16,590 bases of DNA from Pseudomonadota bacterium (GTDB lineage Bacteria > Pseudomonadota > Gammaproteobacteria > Steroidobacterales > Steroidobacteraceae). Made by a program: the position numbers and the translations under genes. This document shows positions 1 through 7,194 of the stretch, in pieces. Where the stretch lies: NCBI GenBank assembly GCA_018241455.1, contig JAFEDW010000013.1:1-16590 (forward strand), given 5' to 3'. Numbering within the stretch: the first letter of the stretch is position 1; every line of letters starts with the position of its first letter. The notes below the pieces were generated by a model, which saw only the letters and a program-made list of their open reading frames with translations, was not told the DNA's origin and ran no database searches.

Positions 1-486
1 CGAACAGCGCGAGGCCACTTCGCCGGCGATGAGGGCCATGGCCCCGCCGCCGCTGATATTGGCGATGGTCAGCCAGGCGCTGAGCTTGCCACGTTCCTCC
101 GGCTCGATGACGCTGGACAACCAACCACCCAGCGCGCTCTGGAACAGATTGGCCGCGAAGAAACCCGTGACGAGCAGCAACTCGGCCAGCCACACCCGGT
201 CGAGGTTCAGCAGCGCCACCGCCAGCAGCAAGGCCGCGATCGTGACCGTCACCGACGAGTACCAGCGCCGGCTGAAACGCACGTCCAGCATCGGGCTGGC
301 GACGATCGACCACATGCCGGGCGACACGGTCACCGCGGTGAACGCCGCGATGACCGCTTCGGGCACGTGGCGAGTGTTCAGCATCTGCGGGATCGAGATC
401 ACGAGGATGCCGCCGTACATGCCGAATGGCGCGTTGGTCATGCCCATGACCCACAGCGGCAGCCGGCGCGCGCGCACGGCGCTCAC
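1..486 (-). CDS. MFS transporter, PAT/AmpG-like (N-terminal part, cut by the window edge)
   Basis: The reading frame begins with GTG at 486 and stays open to base 1, giving the first 162 residues of a membrane transporter. It has alternating hydrophobic helices: about residues 10-33, 40-64, 77-93 and 97-120, and one from about 137. There is a PFGMYGG turn near residue 20 and a short basic loop with DVRFSRRW, as expected between helices 2 and 3 of a major facilitator protein. The layout resembles the AmpG/PAT branch of MFS, but the substrate cannot be read from this. The GTG start overlaps the TGA stop of the upstream oxidoreductase as GTGA, which supports both the start choice and translational coupling. 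The partner oxidoreductase suggests the transporter may import its sugar-like substrate; that is inference. The C-terminal half lies outside the window. Confidence 0.85.
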   Translation of the reverse strand, partial: MSAVRARRLPLWVMGMTNAPFGMYGGILVISIPQMLNTRHVPEAVIAAFTAVTVSPGMWSIVASPMLDVRFSRRWYSSVTVTIAALLLAVALLNLDRVWLAELLLVTGFFAANLFQSALGGWLSSVIEPEERGKLSAWLTIANISGGGAMALIAGEVASRCS

Positions 487-1487
487 GGTTTCTCCCACCG
501 GCCTGACCGCGCGGACCGATACAGCGCGTCGATGACGCGCATGTTGGCAATCGCGTCCTCGATCGGGAATTCCTGTTCGAGCTCGCCGCGAAACGCCGCG
601 GCGGCGAGATCGCACTGCAGCAGGTACTGATCGACCGGCGCAAGCTGCTCGACCGCCGCCGAACTGCCGTCGACGCTCCCGCCCGAATCGATGATGATGC
701 GCGTCCCTTGCTCCTTCGGCGGCGTGAACGGCACCGGCACCTCGATGCGACCCTCGGTGCCCAGGATCACGACGCGCTGGTACAGCGCCAGTTTCAGCGC
801 GCTGCTGAACACCAGCTGGCCGCCGCGCGGGAATGCCAGCAGTCCGCTGGTGACCTGGTCGACGCCGCCGGCCGCATCGCGGTTCACCAGGGCGATGGCG
901 CGCTCAGGCTCGGCGCCGAAGACGTAGCGCGCGGTGACGATCGGATAACACCCGACATCGTAGAGCGCTCCACCGCCATACGCCGGAACATTGCGTACGT
1001 TGTTCGGGTCGCGCATCGGAAAAGTGAACGCCGATTGCAGCGCGCACACCGTGCCGATGCGCCCGGCGCGCACCAGCTCGCGCACGCGGTGCCACTGCGG
1101 ATGATGGCGCACCATGAACGCCTCGATGACCCGCTTGCCACTGCGGTCGCGCGCCGCCACCATGGCCTGCGCTTCGGCGGCATCGAGCGCAATCGGCTTC
1201 TCGCACAACACGTGCTTGCCGGCATCGAGCGCCTTGACCGTCCACTCCACGTGCAGGTGGTTCGGCAGCGGATTGTAGATGGCCTCGATGTCCGGGTCGG
1301 CGAGCAGCGCCTCATAGGAACCGTAGCTGCGCGGGATGCCGAAGCGTTGCGCGGTCGCGGCCGCCTTGGCGGCGTCGCGCGATGCGATCGCGCCGATCAC
1401 GCCACGCTCGCCCGCCTGGATCGCCGGAATCACGCGCTTGATGCCGATGTTCGCGCTGCTGAGGATGCCCCAGACGACCTTGCTCAT
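483..1487 (-). CDS. Gfo/Idh/MocA family NAD(P)-dependent oxidoreductase
   Basis: A 334-residue protein of normal family length. Residues 4-20 form the Rossmann beta-alpha turn (WGILSSANIG), CEKP at 95-98 is the family's signature catalytic-lysine motif, and GGGALYDVGCYPI at 171-183 marks the C-terminal alpha/beta substrate domain. These motifs are typical of the sugar/diol dehydrogenase branch, such as D-xylose dehydrogenase, dihydrodiol dehydrogenase and 1,5-anhydrofructose reductase. The family oxidises or reduces sugars and related polyols in the cytosol using NAD(P); the exact substrate is not visible. The frame is open upstream to 1694, but the Rossmann fold starts directly after the ATG at 1487, which has a weak purine-rich stretch (GGAAAAG) before it. 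Starting further upstream would overlap the divergent DUF885 gene. The stop overlaps the GTG of the following MFS gene by 4 nt, so the two are probably one operon. Confidence 0.93.
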   Translation of the reverse strand: MSKVVWGILSSANIGIKRVIPAIQAGERGVIGAIASRDAAKAAATAQRFGIPRSYGSYEALLADPDIEAIYNPLPNHLHVEWTVKALDAGKHVLCEKPIALDAAEAQAMVAARDRSGKRVIEAFMVRHHPQWHRVRELVRAGRIGTVCALQSAFTFPMRDPNNVRNVPAYGGGALYDVGCYPIVTARYVFGAEPERAIALVNRDAAGGVDQVTSGLLAFPRGGQLVFSSALKLALYQRVVILGTEGRIEVPVPFTPPKEQGTRIIIDSGGSVDGSSAAVEQLAPVDQYLLQCDLAAAAFRGELEQEFPIEDAIANMRVIDALYRSARSGRWEKP

Positions 1488-1527
1488 GGCGTTCTTTTCC
1501 GCTGGCCTTGAAGGTGGGTGCCTTCGC

Positions 1528-1549
1528 ATCATACAGCGGATATCATCCG
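1528..1549. promoter_or_regulatory. Compact divergent promoter region with a small inverted repeat
   Basis: Only 67 bp separate the divergent oxidoreductase and DUF885 genes. Reading right, TATCAT at 1541-1546 matches the -10 consensus at five of six positions and lies 8 nt before the DUF885 ATG. Reading left, TATGAT at 1533-1528 also matches at five of six positions and could serve the oxidoreductase gene. Neither has a convincing -35 at 16-18 nt. CGGAT-atc-ATCCG at 1537-1549 is a perfect 5-bp inverted repeat overlapping the rightward -10, a possible operator. This is pattern-based only. Confidence 0.35.
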
Positions 1550-1554
1550 GCACC

Positions 1555-3363
1555 ATGAACACGCGAATCCTGCTGATCGCCTCAATGGCGTTGCTGTCGT
1601 CCGTTGGCGCAGCAACGCCGCGCATGCACTCGGCCGCGGACGACGCGCTGCGAACCCTCATGGCCGACGAGTGGGCGGACGAAATGCGCGACAACCCGCT
1701 GTACGCGACGCAGGCCGGCGTGCGCGACTACGACGATCGCCTGCCCTCGGTCACGCCGGCCGACCTGGAAAGACAGGCCGCGCGGAACCGCGGCTATCTT
1801 CGCCGCCTGGGCAAGATCGATCGCGCCGCTCTCAATGCGACCAACCGCAGCAACTTCGACATCTTCGAATTCGTCATCCGCAATCGCGTCGCGCTCGATC
1901 CGTATCGCGAGTGGCGTATCCCGCTCACCGCCGACGAGGGCTTCCACATCGAAGTGATGCGCATGGCGGCCGGCATCCAGATGACGACCGCGCATGACTA
2001 CGAGAACTACATTGCGCGGCTCCGCGCGATCCCGGCCTATTTCGCGCAGCAGGAAGCCAACATGCGCGTCGGCCTGAAGGACGGCTTCACGCTGCCGGCG
2101 GCAATCATGCCGGGCATCATCAAGATCGTCGACGGCCAGCAGTACACGACGCCGGAAGCGACGCCGTTCTTCGAGCCGTTCACGCGCATGCCGGATTCGA
2201 TTCCGGCCGAGCGCCGCGAACAACTCGCCGCGGCCGGGCGCGCTGCCATCCGGGAGGCGGCGATACCCGCCTACCAGGGCTTGCGCAGATTCTTCGTCGA
2301 GGAATACCAGCCGGGTGCGCGCGCGACGCTCGGCGCTGGCGACCTGCCGCAGGGCCAGGCCTACTACGCGGCGTTGGTACGGTTCTTCACCAACCTCGAT
2401 GTCACGCCCGCGCAGGTGCACGACATCGGCCTCAAGGAAGTGGCGCGCATCCAGGCGGAAATGGATGCGGTCATGCACCAGACCGGATTCACCGGCGATT
2501 TCGCCGCGTTCCTGCAGTTCCTGCGCACCGACCCGCAGTTCTACGCGCACACGCCGGATGAATTGCTGAAGGATGCGTCCTATATCGCCAAGCAGATCGA
2601 TGGCCTGCTGCCCGGATACTTCGGCAAGCTGCCGCGCATGCCCTACAGCGTGCAGCCGGTGCCCGCCGAGCTGGCGCCCAACTACACCGGCGGCCGCTAC
2701 AATCCGCCGCCGATCGGCGGCCTGACCGGCGGTGAGTTCTGGGTCAACACCTATGCGCTCGACAAGCGTCCGCTGTATTCGCTGACCGCGCTGGCACTGC
2801 ACGAAGCCGTGCCGGGCCATCACCTGCAAGGCTCGCTGGCGCGCGAGCTCACCGGCGTGCCGCCGTTCCGGCTCGATTTCTATTCACATGCCTTCGGCGA
2901 GGGTTGGGGACTGTATTCCGAGAAGCTCGGCGTGGAGATGGGCCTGTACAAGACACCCTACGATCATTTCGGTCGGCTTTCATATGAGATGTGGCGCGCC
3001 TGCCGGCTGGTGGTCGACACCGGCCTGCATTCGATGGGCTGGACGCGCGAGCAGGCGCAGCAGTACCTGGCTGAACACACGGCGCTGTCGGTGCAGGAAG
3101 TGCGCACCGAGACCGATCGCTACATCGCCTGGCCCGGCCAGGCTCTCGCCTACAAGATGGGTGAACTGAAGATCCTGGAGCTGCGCGCCAGGGCGAAGGC
3201 TGCGCTCGGCGATCGCTTCGACATCCGCGCCTTCCACGACGCGGTGCTCGACAATGGCAGCGTGCCGCTGCCGGTGCTCGAACGCCAGATCGACGATTAC
3301 ATCACCGCGACTCGCGCACGGCCGAGCGCAGCATCTGCACGGACGCGTACAGCACGACAGTGA
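1555..3363 (+). CDS. Secreted DUF885 family protein (putative zinc metallopeptidase-like)
   Basis: A 602-residue protein, typical in length for DUF885. The ATG at 1555 begins a clear signal peptide (MNTRILLIASMALLSS..., cleavage near residue 19-20), so the mature protein should be periplasmic or membrane-associated. Residues 416-424 read HEAVPGHHL, the family's hallmark motif, and E449 in the GEGWG motif is a likely third metal ligand; together they resemble a zinc-peptidase centre. The GRYNPPP, GEFWVNTY and YIAWPGQALAYKMG blocks are also characteristic. Catalytic activity is inferred from the motif; the family was long annotated as unknown function. The frame opens further upstream, to 1336, but that part lies antisense to the oxidoreductase and lacks a signal sequence. 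There is no Shine-Dalgarno before the ATG. The last 20 or so residues read through the 3' end of the convergent transporter gene and look like a low-complexity tail. Confidence 0.93.
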   Translation: MNTRILLIASMALLSSVGAATPRMHSAADDALRTLMADEWADEMRDNPLYATQAGVRDYDDRLPSVTPADLERQAARNRGYLRRLGKIDRAALNATNRSNFDIFEFVIRNRVALDPYREWRIPLTADEGFHIEVMRMAAGIQMTTAHDYENYIARLRAIPAYFAQQEANMRVGLKDGFTLPAAIMPGIIKIVDGQQYTTPEATPFFEPFTRMPDSIPAERREQLAAAGRAAIREAAIPAYQGLRRFFVEEYQPGARATLGAGDLPQGQAYYAALVRFFTNLDVTPAQVHDIGLKEVARIQAEMDAVMHQTGFTGDFAAFLQFLRTDPQFYAHTPDELLKDASYIAKQIDGLLPGYFGKLPRMPYSVQPVPAELAPNYTGGRYNPPPIGGLTGGEFWVNTYALDKRPLYSLTALALHEAVPGHHLQGSLARELTGVPPFRLDFYSHAFGEGWGLYSEKLGVEMGLYKTPYDHFGRLSYEMWRACRLVVDTGLHSMGWTREQAQQYLAEHTALSVQEVRTETDRYIAWPGQALAYKMGELKILELRARAKAALGDRFDIRAFHDAVLDNGSVPLPVLERQIDDYITATRARPSAASARTRTARQ

Positions 3364-4180
3364 CCACCAGCCAGCGCAACCACACCAGCGGCAGCGACTT
3401 GACGATCAGCGCGGCGATCAGCACGCCCGGAATGCCGCCGATGGTCAACGCCAGCGCCGCACTCCGGTCATAGCGCCCGGCGCGCACGAAGCGCTCGCCG
3501 CCGATCGGCATCAGGAAGGCGCAGGATCCCATCATGATCGGGAATGCGGCCAGCGGATTCATGCCGAGCAGGCTCACCATGATGAGGCAAGGCGCATAGA
3601 GCCCGATGCCGAGCATCATCAATGCGCCGAGCACGTAGCTGACGGCGACCGCGAACACCAGCACGCCGCCGTGCAGGCCGAGCGCGTCGCCGCCGCCGGG
3701 CAACAGACCCGTGTTCTTGGCCACGAACAGCGACGCTGCAATCAACAACGCCACGCCCATGCCGACCTGGATCGAGCGCCGCGGGAGCCGGGCCACGACG
3801 CCCACTCCGGACCAGGCGCCGAATGCCGCCGCGGCAATCATCGTGACCAGCGTGAGCGGATCGACCGCGACCGCCGAGATGAAAATGAACGCCTCGAGTA
3901 TGACGGCGACCGAATGCCCCGCATTCAACGTGCCCGGGATATTCTCGTCCGCGACGCGGCCGCGTAGCTTGAAATACGCCGTGGTCGGTGCGAAGTTGCC
4001 GATGCCGAGCACATCGAAGAAATCGGTGACGAATCCGGCGGCGCAATCATCGAGACTGGGGCGGCGCGTATCGCCCTGCCCCGCGGCGCGGCGCGCGCGC
4101 TCGATCAGCCACCAGCGCACGACGAACCAGAGCCCCAGTACGCCCAGTGCGGCGAGCAACAGCATGGGGGCGAGCTGCAT
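3302..4180 (-). CDS. TSUP family membrane transporter (sulfite exporter TauE/SafE-like)
   Basis: A polytopic membrane protein of about 292 residues. The first half carries DFFDVLGIGNFAPTTA and the second half carries GIGLYAPCLIMVSLLGMNP, the paired glycine/proline-rich re-entrant elements that define TSUP (4-toluene sulfonate uptake/TauE) proteins. There are about eight hydrophobic segments. The family moves sulfite, sulfonates or organic anions across the inner membrane; the substrate here is unknown. The likely start is ATG at 4180, two bases after the stop of the upstream dehydratase. TTG at 4186, overlapping that stop as TTGA, is an in-frame alternative. Being the last gene of the methyltransferase-dehydratase operon suggests it carries a substrate or product of that pathway (inference). 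Its 3' end overlaps the convergent DUF885 gene by 62 bp. Confidence 0.88.
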   Translation of the reverse strand: MQLAPMLLLAALGVLGLWFVVRWWLIERARRAAGQGDTRRPSLDDCAAGFVTDFFDVLGIGNFAPTTAYFKLRGRVADENIPGTLNAGHSVAVILEAFIFISAVAVDPLTLVTMIAAAAFGAWSGVGVVARLPRRSIQVGMGVALLIAASLFVAKNTGLLPGGGDALGLHGGVLVFAVAVSYVLGALMMLGIGLYAPCLIMVSLLGMNPLAAFPIMMGSCAFLMPIGGERFVRAGRYDRSAALALTIGGIPGVLIAALIVKSLPLVWLRWLVVTVVLYASVQMLRSAVRESR

Positions 4181-4182
4181 GG

Positions 4183-5286
4183 TCAACGCACCGACAGGAC
4201 CGGCGATCGCAGCAGGTCGGCGCGCGGCCGCACGCCCAACCCCGCCGTGGTCGAGGCCGCCATGTGCCCCTGTTCGCGTTGCGGCGCTCCATCGGCGACA
4301 CTGACGGTCACGTAGCTGTTGAAATCCGTGCTCGTGAAGCGCAGCGCCGCCGGAGTGCTGTGCGCCAGGTGCGCGATCGCCGCCGTGGCAATGTCGCCGC
4401 CCCAGGTGTCTTCAATTGTCATGGCAATGCCGAGTTCGACGCACAGGTCGCGTGCCAGCCGCAGCTTCGTGAGTCCGCCGAACTTGCTGATCTTCAGGTT
4501 CGCGACATCCATCGCCCGCTCGCTGGCCGCGCGCATCAGGCTCGCCACGTCGTCGATCACTTCGTCGAGCACGAACGGATGGTGGCAATGCGCGCGCACT
4601 GCCAGGCACTCTGCGTACGTGAGGCACGGTTGTTCGATGTAGACATCGATATCGCGCACGCCGCGAATGACACGCAGCGCCTCATGTTGCAGCCAGCCGG
4701 TGTTGGCATCCGCGACCAGGCGATCGCCCGGACGCAGCTGGGCCGCCGCCGCGCGGATGCGCTCGATATCGAGCTCCGGATCATCACCGACTTTCAACTG
4801 GAAACTCGTGTAGCCCTCGGCGCGGTAGGCGGCGACGCGGGTGGCCATTCGTTCCGGCGTATCCTTCGAGATTGCGCGGTACAGCGTGATCGCCTCGCCG
4901 AATCGGCCGCCGAGCAGCGTGCACACCGGCACGCCTGCGGCCTGGCCGGCGATATCCCAGCAGGCCATGTCGAGCGCCGATTTCACGTACGGATGGCCCT
5001 TGAGGCGCGCGTCCATGAGTTGATTGATCGCGCCGAGTTGCGTCGGATCGGCGCCCAGCAGCTGCGGCGCCAGTTCCGCGAGCCCCGCGCGCACGCCGCC
5101 GGCATACGAAGGCAGATACACCGGCCCGAGCGGACAACACTCACCGTGGCCGATCAACCCGGCGTCCGTCGCCACGCGCACGACCGTGCTGTCGAATACC
5201 GACACCGATTTTCCGCCGGACCAGTTGTACGAGCCTTCCCTGAGCGGCAGCTCGACCCGGTAGACATCTATTCCGGTGATGCGCAT
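4183..5286 (-). CDS. Enolase-superfamily dehydratase, cis-3-hydroxy-L-proline dehydratase-like
   Basis: A 367-residue mandelate racemase/muconate lactonizing enzyme family protein. The N-terminal capping domain (residues 1-125) includes GHGECCPLGP. In the barrel, Lys165 (QLKVG) is the first catalytic lysine. Asp193 (VADAN), Glu218 (YIEQP) and Asp241 (VLDEV) match the three magnesium ligands, and Lys265/Lys268 (LKISKFGG) supply the opposite-face base. The strings LYRAIS and SFQLKVG resemble the cis-3-hydroxy-L-proline dehydratase subgroup, which forms delta-1-pyrroline-2-carboxylate. That assignment is from memory of motifs; another acid-sugar or amino-acid dehydratase/epimerase remains possible. 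ATG at 5286 has a GGCGAGGG Shine-Dalgarno about 6 nt upstream. It lies 19 nt after the methyltransferase stop and abuts the transporter gene, consistent with one operon. Confidence 0.9.
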   Translation of the reverse strand: MRITGIDVYRVELPLREGSYNWSGGKSVSVFDSTVVRVATDAGLIGHGECCPLGPVYLPSYAGGVRAGLAELAPQLLGADPTQLGAINQLMDARLKGHPYVKSALDMACWDIAGQAAGVPVCTLLGGRFGEAITLYRAISKDTPERMATRVAAYRAEGYTSFQLKVGDDPELDIERIRAAAAQLRPGDRLVADANTGWLQHEALRVIRGVRDIDVYIEQPCLTYAECLAVRAHCHHPFVLDEVIDDVASLMRAASERAMDVANLKISKFGGLTKLRLARDLCVELGIAMTIEDTWGGDIATAAIAHLAHSTPAALRFTSTDFNSYVTVSVADGAPQREQGHMAASTTAGLGVRPRADLLRSPVLSVR

Positions 5287-5305
5287 CGATTGCCCTCGCC
5301 GCCCG

Positions 5306-6061
5306 TCAGTGCGCCGCCGCTTTCGCCGTCGCGACCCGGCCCCTGATCGCGTTCGCGCGCGCGCTGCAGCGGATGCGGCCGTTGGCGTCTTCAGGCAGGC
5401 GCACCCGCATGCGGTACTTGAGCCGGGCGAGGTTCTCGGCCTTCATCGCGGCCAGGCCCGAGCGAACGCTGGGTCCTTTCAGCACGGTCGCCCAATAGTC
5501 ATCGAAATTCTCGAACGTGCGCTGCACGTTGATCTCATGCGTCTCGACACCTTCGAGACCGGCGCCCAGCCACAGTTCGCGCACCACTTTCATGCGCGAG
5601 GCATCGGGATTGGGCGCCACCTTGACGACCGCGTTCATCTCGCGCATCTCGGCCTGCAGCGCCTGGTACGGGAACCCGCCGCCGATCATGTCCCACGAAT
5701 AGGCCGCGACGACGCCGCCCGGCGCCACGACGCGCGCCATTTCCGCGACGCCCTTCGGCGGATCGGGCACGAAGAACAGCACCAGCGGCATGATTGCCAC
5801 GTCGAACGATTGGTCCGCGAACGGCAGCGCCATCGCGTTGCCCAGTTCGAATGTCGCGAGGCGCGACGCGGGCCGCGAGCGCGCGTAGGCAACCTGTCCC
5901 TCGGCCGGATCGACGCCATGCACGCTCGCCGGCGCGCAGCGCTCGATCAGCAGCTCGGTGAAAGCGCCATTGCCACAGCCGACGTCGAGCCAGCGCAGTC
6001 CCGGCTTCGGCGCCAACCACTGCAGAAAGACCTCGCCGGCGAGCTGGCTCCATTTGCCCAT
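5306..6061 (-). CDS. Class I SAM-dependent methyltransferase (start uncertain; probably begins at 6112)
   Basis: From the first ATG (6061) the protein is 251 residues. Motif I is WLDVGCGNG (24-32), the acidic ribose-binding residue is D51 (HGVDPAEG), FDVAI (86-90) is the motif II region, and VVAPGGVVA follows. The substrate is not recognisable. The ending with ARANAIRGRV matches a common family of small cytosolic methyltransferases whose members carry a conserved N-terminal block of the type FDDGxxYERxMGxWS. Here that block (FDDGAGYERYMGKWS) starts upstream of the ATG, in the same open frame, and no ATG, GTG or TTG exists before the in-frame stop at 6179-6181. A strong GAGGGGG sequence (6124-6118) sits before an ATC codon at 6112, so translation may begin there, giving 268 residues. 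This is the first gene of the operon with the dehydratase and transporter. Confidence 0.87.
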   Translation of the reverse strand: MGKWSQLAGEVFLQWLAPKPGLRWLDVGCGNGAFTELLIERCAPASVHGVDPAEGQVAYARSRPASRLATFELGNAMALPFADQSFDVAIMPLVLFFVPDPPKGVAEMARVVAPGGVVAAYSWDMIGGGFPYQALQAEMREMNAVVKVAPNPDASRMKVVRELWLGAGLEGVETHEINVQRTFENFDDYWATVLKGPSVRSGLAAMKAENLARLKYRMRVRLPEDANGRIRCSARANAIRGRVATAKAAAH

Positions 6062-6117
6062 GTAGCGCTCGTAGCCGGCTCCGTCGTCGAAGCGAATGGC
6101 AGATTCGTTGATGACCG

Positions 6118-6124
6118 CCCCCTC
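6118..6124 (-). promoter_or_regulatory. Strong Shine-Dalgarno before a non-AUG codon (methyltransferase)
   Basis: GAGGGGG lies five bases before ATC at 6112-6110. It is the best ribosome-binding sequence in this leader and has no ATG/GTG/TTG at the correct distance. The nearest ATG is at 6061, within conserved coding sequence. It is therefore the key evidence for an ATC start or for a single-base difference at 6110. Confidence 0.5.
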
Positions 6125-6150
6125 AAGGAAACAGCTCGCGTCCGGCTGCG

Positions 6151-6179
6151 ATCTTAGACGCTGGCGTGGCGCTTGTAAT
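6151..6179 (-). promoter_or_regulatory. Probable sigma-70 promoter of the methyltransferase operon
   Basis: On the minus strand, ATTACA (6179-6174) and TAAGAT (6156-6151) are separated by 17 nt and each matches four of six consensus positions. Transcription would start near 6144. That leaves about 20 nt before the GAGGGGG ribosome-binding sequence, so the upstream ATC codon at 6112 would be within the message. Confidence 0.45.
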
Positions 6180-6235
6180 CATCGGCCTGACCTGTCCACC
6201 ATGTGGCGCGCCCCGACCAATCGAGGGAAGCAGCC

Positions 6236-6763
6236 ATGGCACGCAACGCTGATCTGTGGAAACCCATCGTCGTCGCCGCGCTGATTGCCGGCACGGCCGA
6301 TCTGGCCTATGCCTGCATCCACATTGCCGGTTACTACCACATGTCGCCGCAGCAGATCTTCCAGTCGATTGCACGCGGACTGCTGGGTGCGGCGGCGATG
6401 CAGGGCGGATGGAGCACGGCACTGCTCGGCATCGCGCTCGAATACCTGCTTACGCTGATCATGGCCTCGGTCTACGTCGGCGCGGCAACGCGCATCGCCG
6501 ACCTGCGCCGCTACTGGTGGCTGCTGGGCCCGTGCTACGGCGTGGTCGTCATGGTGGCCATGTACACGGTGGTGCTGCCCTTGTCGGCGGTGCACAGCGG
6601 CGGCGCGCTGCCCGACGGCCCGCGCGGCCCGGACGGCAAGATCACCGATCACCAGATGCTGTATGCGACGATCCTGGTGCACCTGTTCATCGTCGGCCTG
6701 GTCATCTCGGCCTGTGCGCGGTTCCTCTGGCCGCGCCAGGCGGCGCCCACGGCCCGCAGCTAG
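6236..6763 (+). CDS. Four-helix inner membrane protein of unknown function
   Basis: A 175-residue protein. ATG at 6236 is chosen over the in-frame GTG at 6203 because GAGGG (6223-6227) sits about 8 nt upstream. Predicted membrane helices span roughly residues 9-30, 62-84, 94-117 and 143-165. The first carries an intramembrane acidic residue (GTADLAYACIHI). A hydrophilic loop at 118-141 is rich in Gly, Pro and Asp (ALPDGPRGPDGK). I do not recognise a named family with certainty; it resembles small uncharacterised membrane proteins with a GTxDxxYA start. It stands alone, divergent from the methyltransferase and convergent with the response regulator, so context gives no function. The codon pattern is like its neighbours. 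Confidence 0.8.
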   Translation: MARNADLWKPIVVAALIAGTADLAYACIHIAGYYHMSPQQIFQSIARGLLGAAAMQGGWSTALLGIALEYLLTLIMASVYVGAATRIADLRRYWWLLGPCYGVVVMVAMYTVVLPLSAVHSGGALPDGPRGPDGKITDHQMLYATILVHLFIVGLVISACARFLWPRQAAPTARS

Positions 6764-6765
6764 CT

Positions 6766-6790
6766 GCCAGCCGGCAATCCGCGCGCTGGC
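6766..6790. terminator. Weak hairpin between convergent genes
   Basis: GCCAGC (6766-6771) and GCTGGC (6785-6790) form a 6-bp GC-rich stem with a 13-nt loop in the 26-bp gap between the convergent membrane protein and response regulator genes. The position suits a bidirectional terminator, but no T-tract follows on either strand. Confidence 0.25.
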
Positions 6791-7194
6791 TACGCCGGGG
6801 CGCCGGTCGCGGTGGCGATGGCCTGCAGCACATCCTGCGTATGGAAGGGCTTGTTCAGGACCGCGTGCGCGCCCGCTGATTTCGCCGCCGCGAGATACGC
6901 TTCGGTCTTGATGGTGTGCGGCTGGTAATCCGAGTTGCCGAAATTGCCGCCGCCGGAGATCGCGACGATGCGCACCGCCGGGAATTTCCTGACGATGGCC
7001 TTGATCGCATCGACACCGTGCATGGTCGGCATGATGATGTCGGTGATGACGATGTCGGGCACCTGCCCCTCGAGGCTCTCGAGGGCCTCGGCACCATTGG
7101 CGGCGAGCCGCACCGCGTAGCCGGCCCGCTCCAGCACGCGCTTCAGCACCGTGCGGATCGCCGGCTCATCGTCGATGACCAATACGCTTTTCAT
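6790..7194 (-). CDS. Stand-alone response regulator receiver (CheY-like)
   Basis: A 134-residue protein consisting of a receiver domain only, with no DNA-binding or enzymatic output. The acidic pocket is D8/D9, the phosphoacceptor is D52 (IVITDIIMP), the switch Ser is S80 (VAISGGG) and the conserved Lys is K115 (LNKPF). S80 to K115 is 35 residues, about a dozen more than in CheY. The extra length lies in the beta4-alpha4 loop (GNSDYQPHTIKTEAY), which usually forms part of the output face. ATG at 7194 overlaps the kinase stop as ATGA, so it is almost certainly co-translated with, and phosphorylated by, that kinase. With no output domain, its target must be another protein or a phosphorelay. 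Confidence 0.95.
   Translation of the reverse strand: MKSVLVIDDEPAIRTVLKRVLERAGYAVRLAANGAEALESLEGQVPDIVITDIIMPTMHGVDAIKAIVRKFPAVRIVAISGGGNFGNSDYQPHTIKTEAYLAAAKSAGAHAVLNKPFHTQDVLQAIATATGAPA

Noticed and set aside
29..535. 168-codon plus-strand frame at the left end
   Set aside because: The minus strand here codes for a clear MFS transporter with a GTGA overlap; the plus frame has no transporter or other motif.
1582..2829. 415-codon minus-strand frame opposite the DUF885 gene
   Set aside because: Arg/Val/Asp-rich translation with no domain, while the plus strand has the HEAVPGHH motif and signal peptide.
4147..6157. Long plus-strand open frames (4147-5346 and 5276-6157)
   Set aside because: Antisense to the dehydratase and methyltransferase, with Arg/His/Ala-rich products and no motifs. 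Shadows of codon bias.
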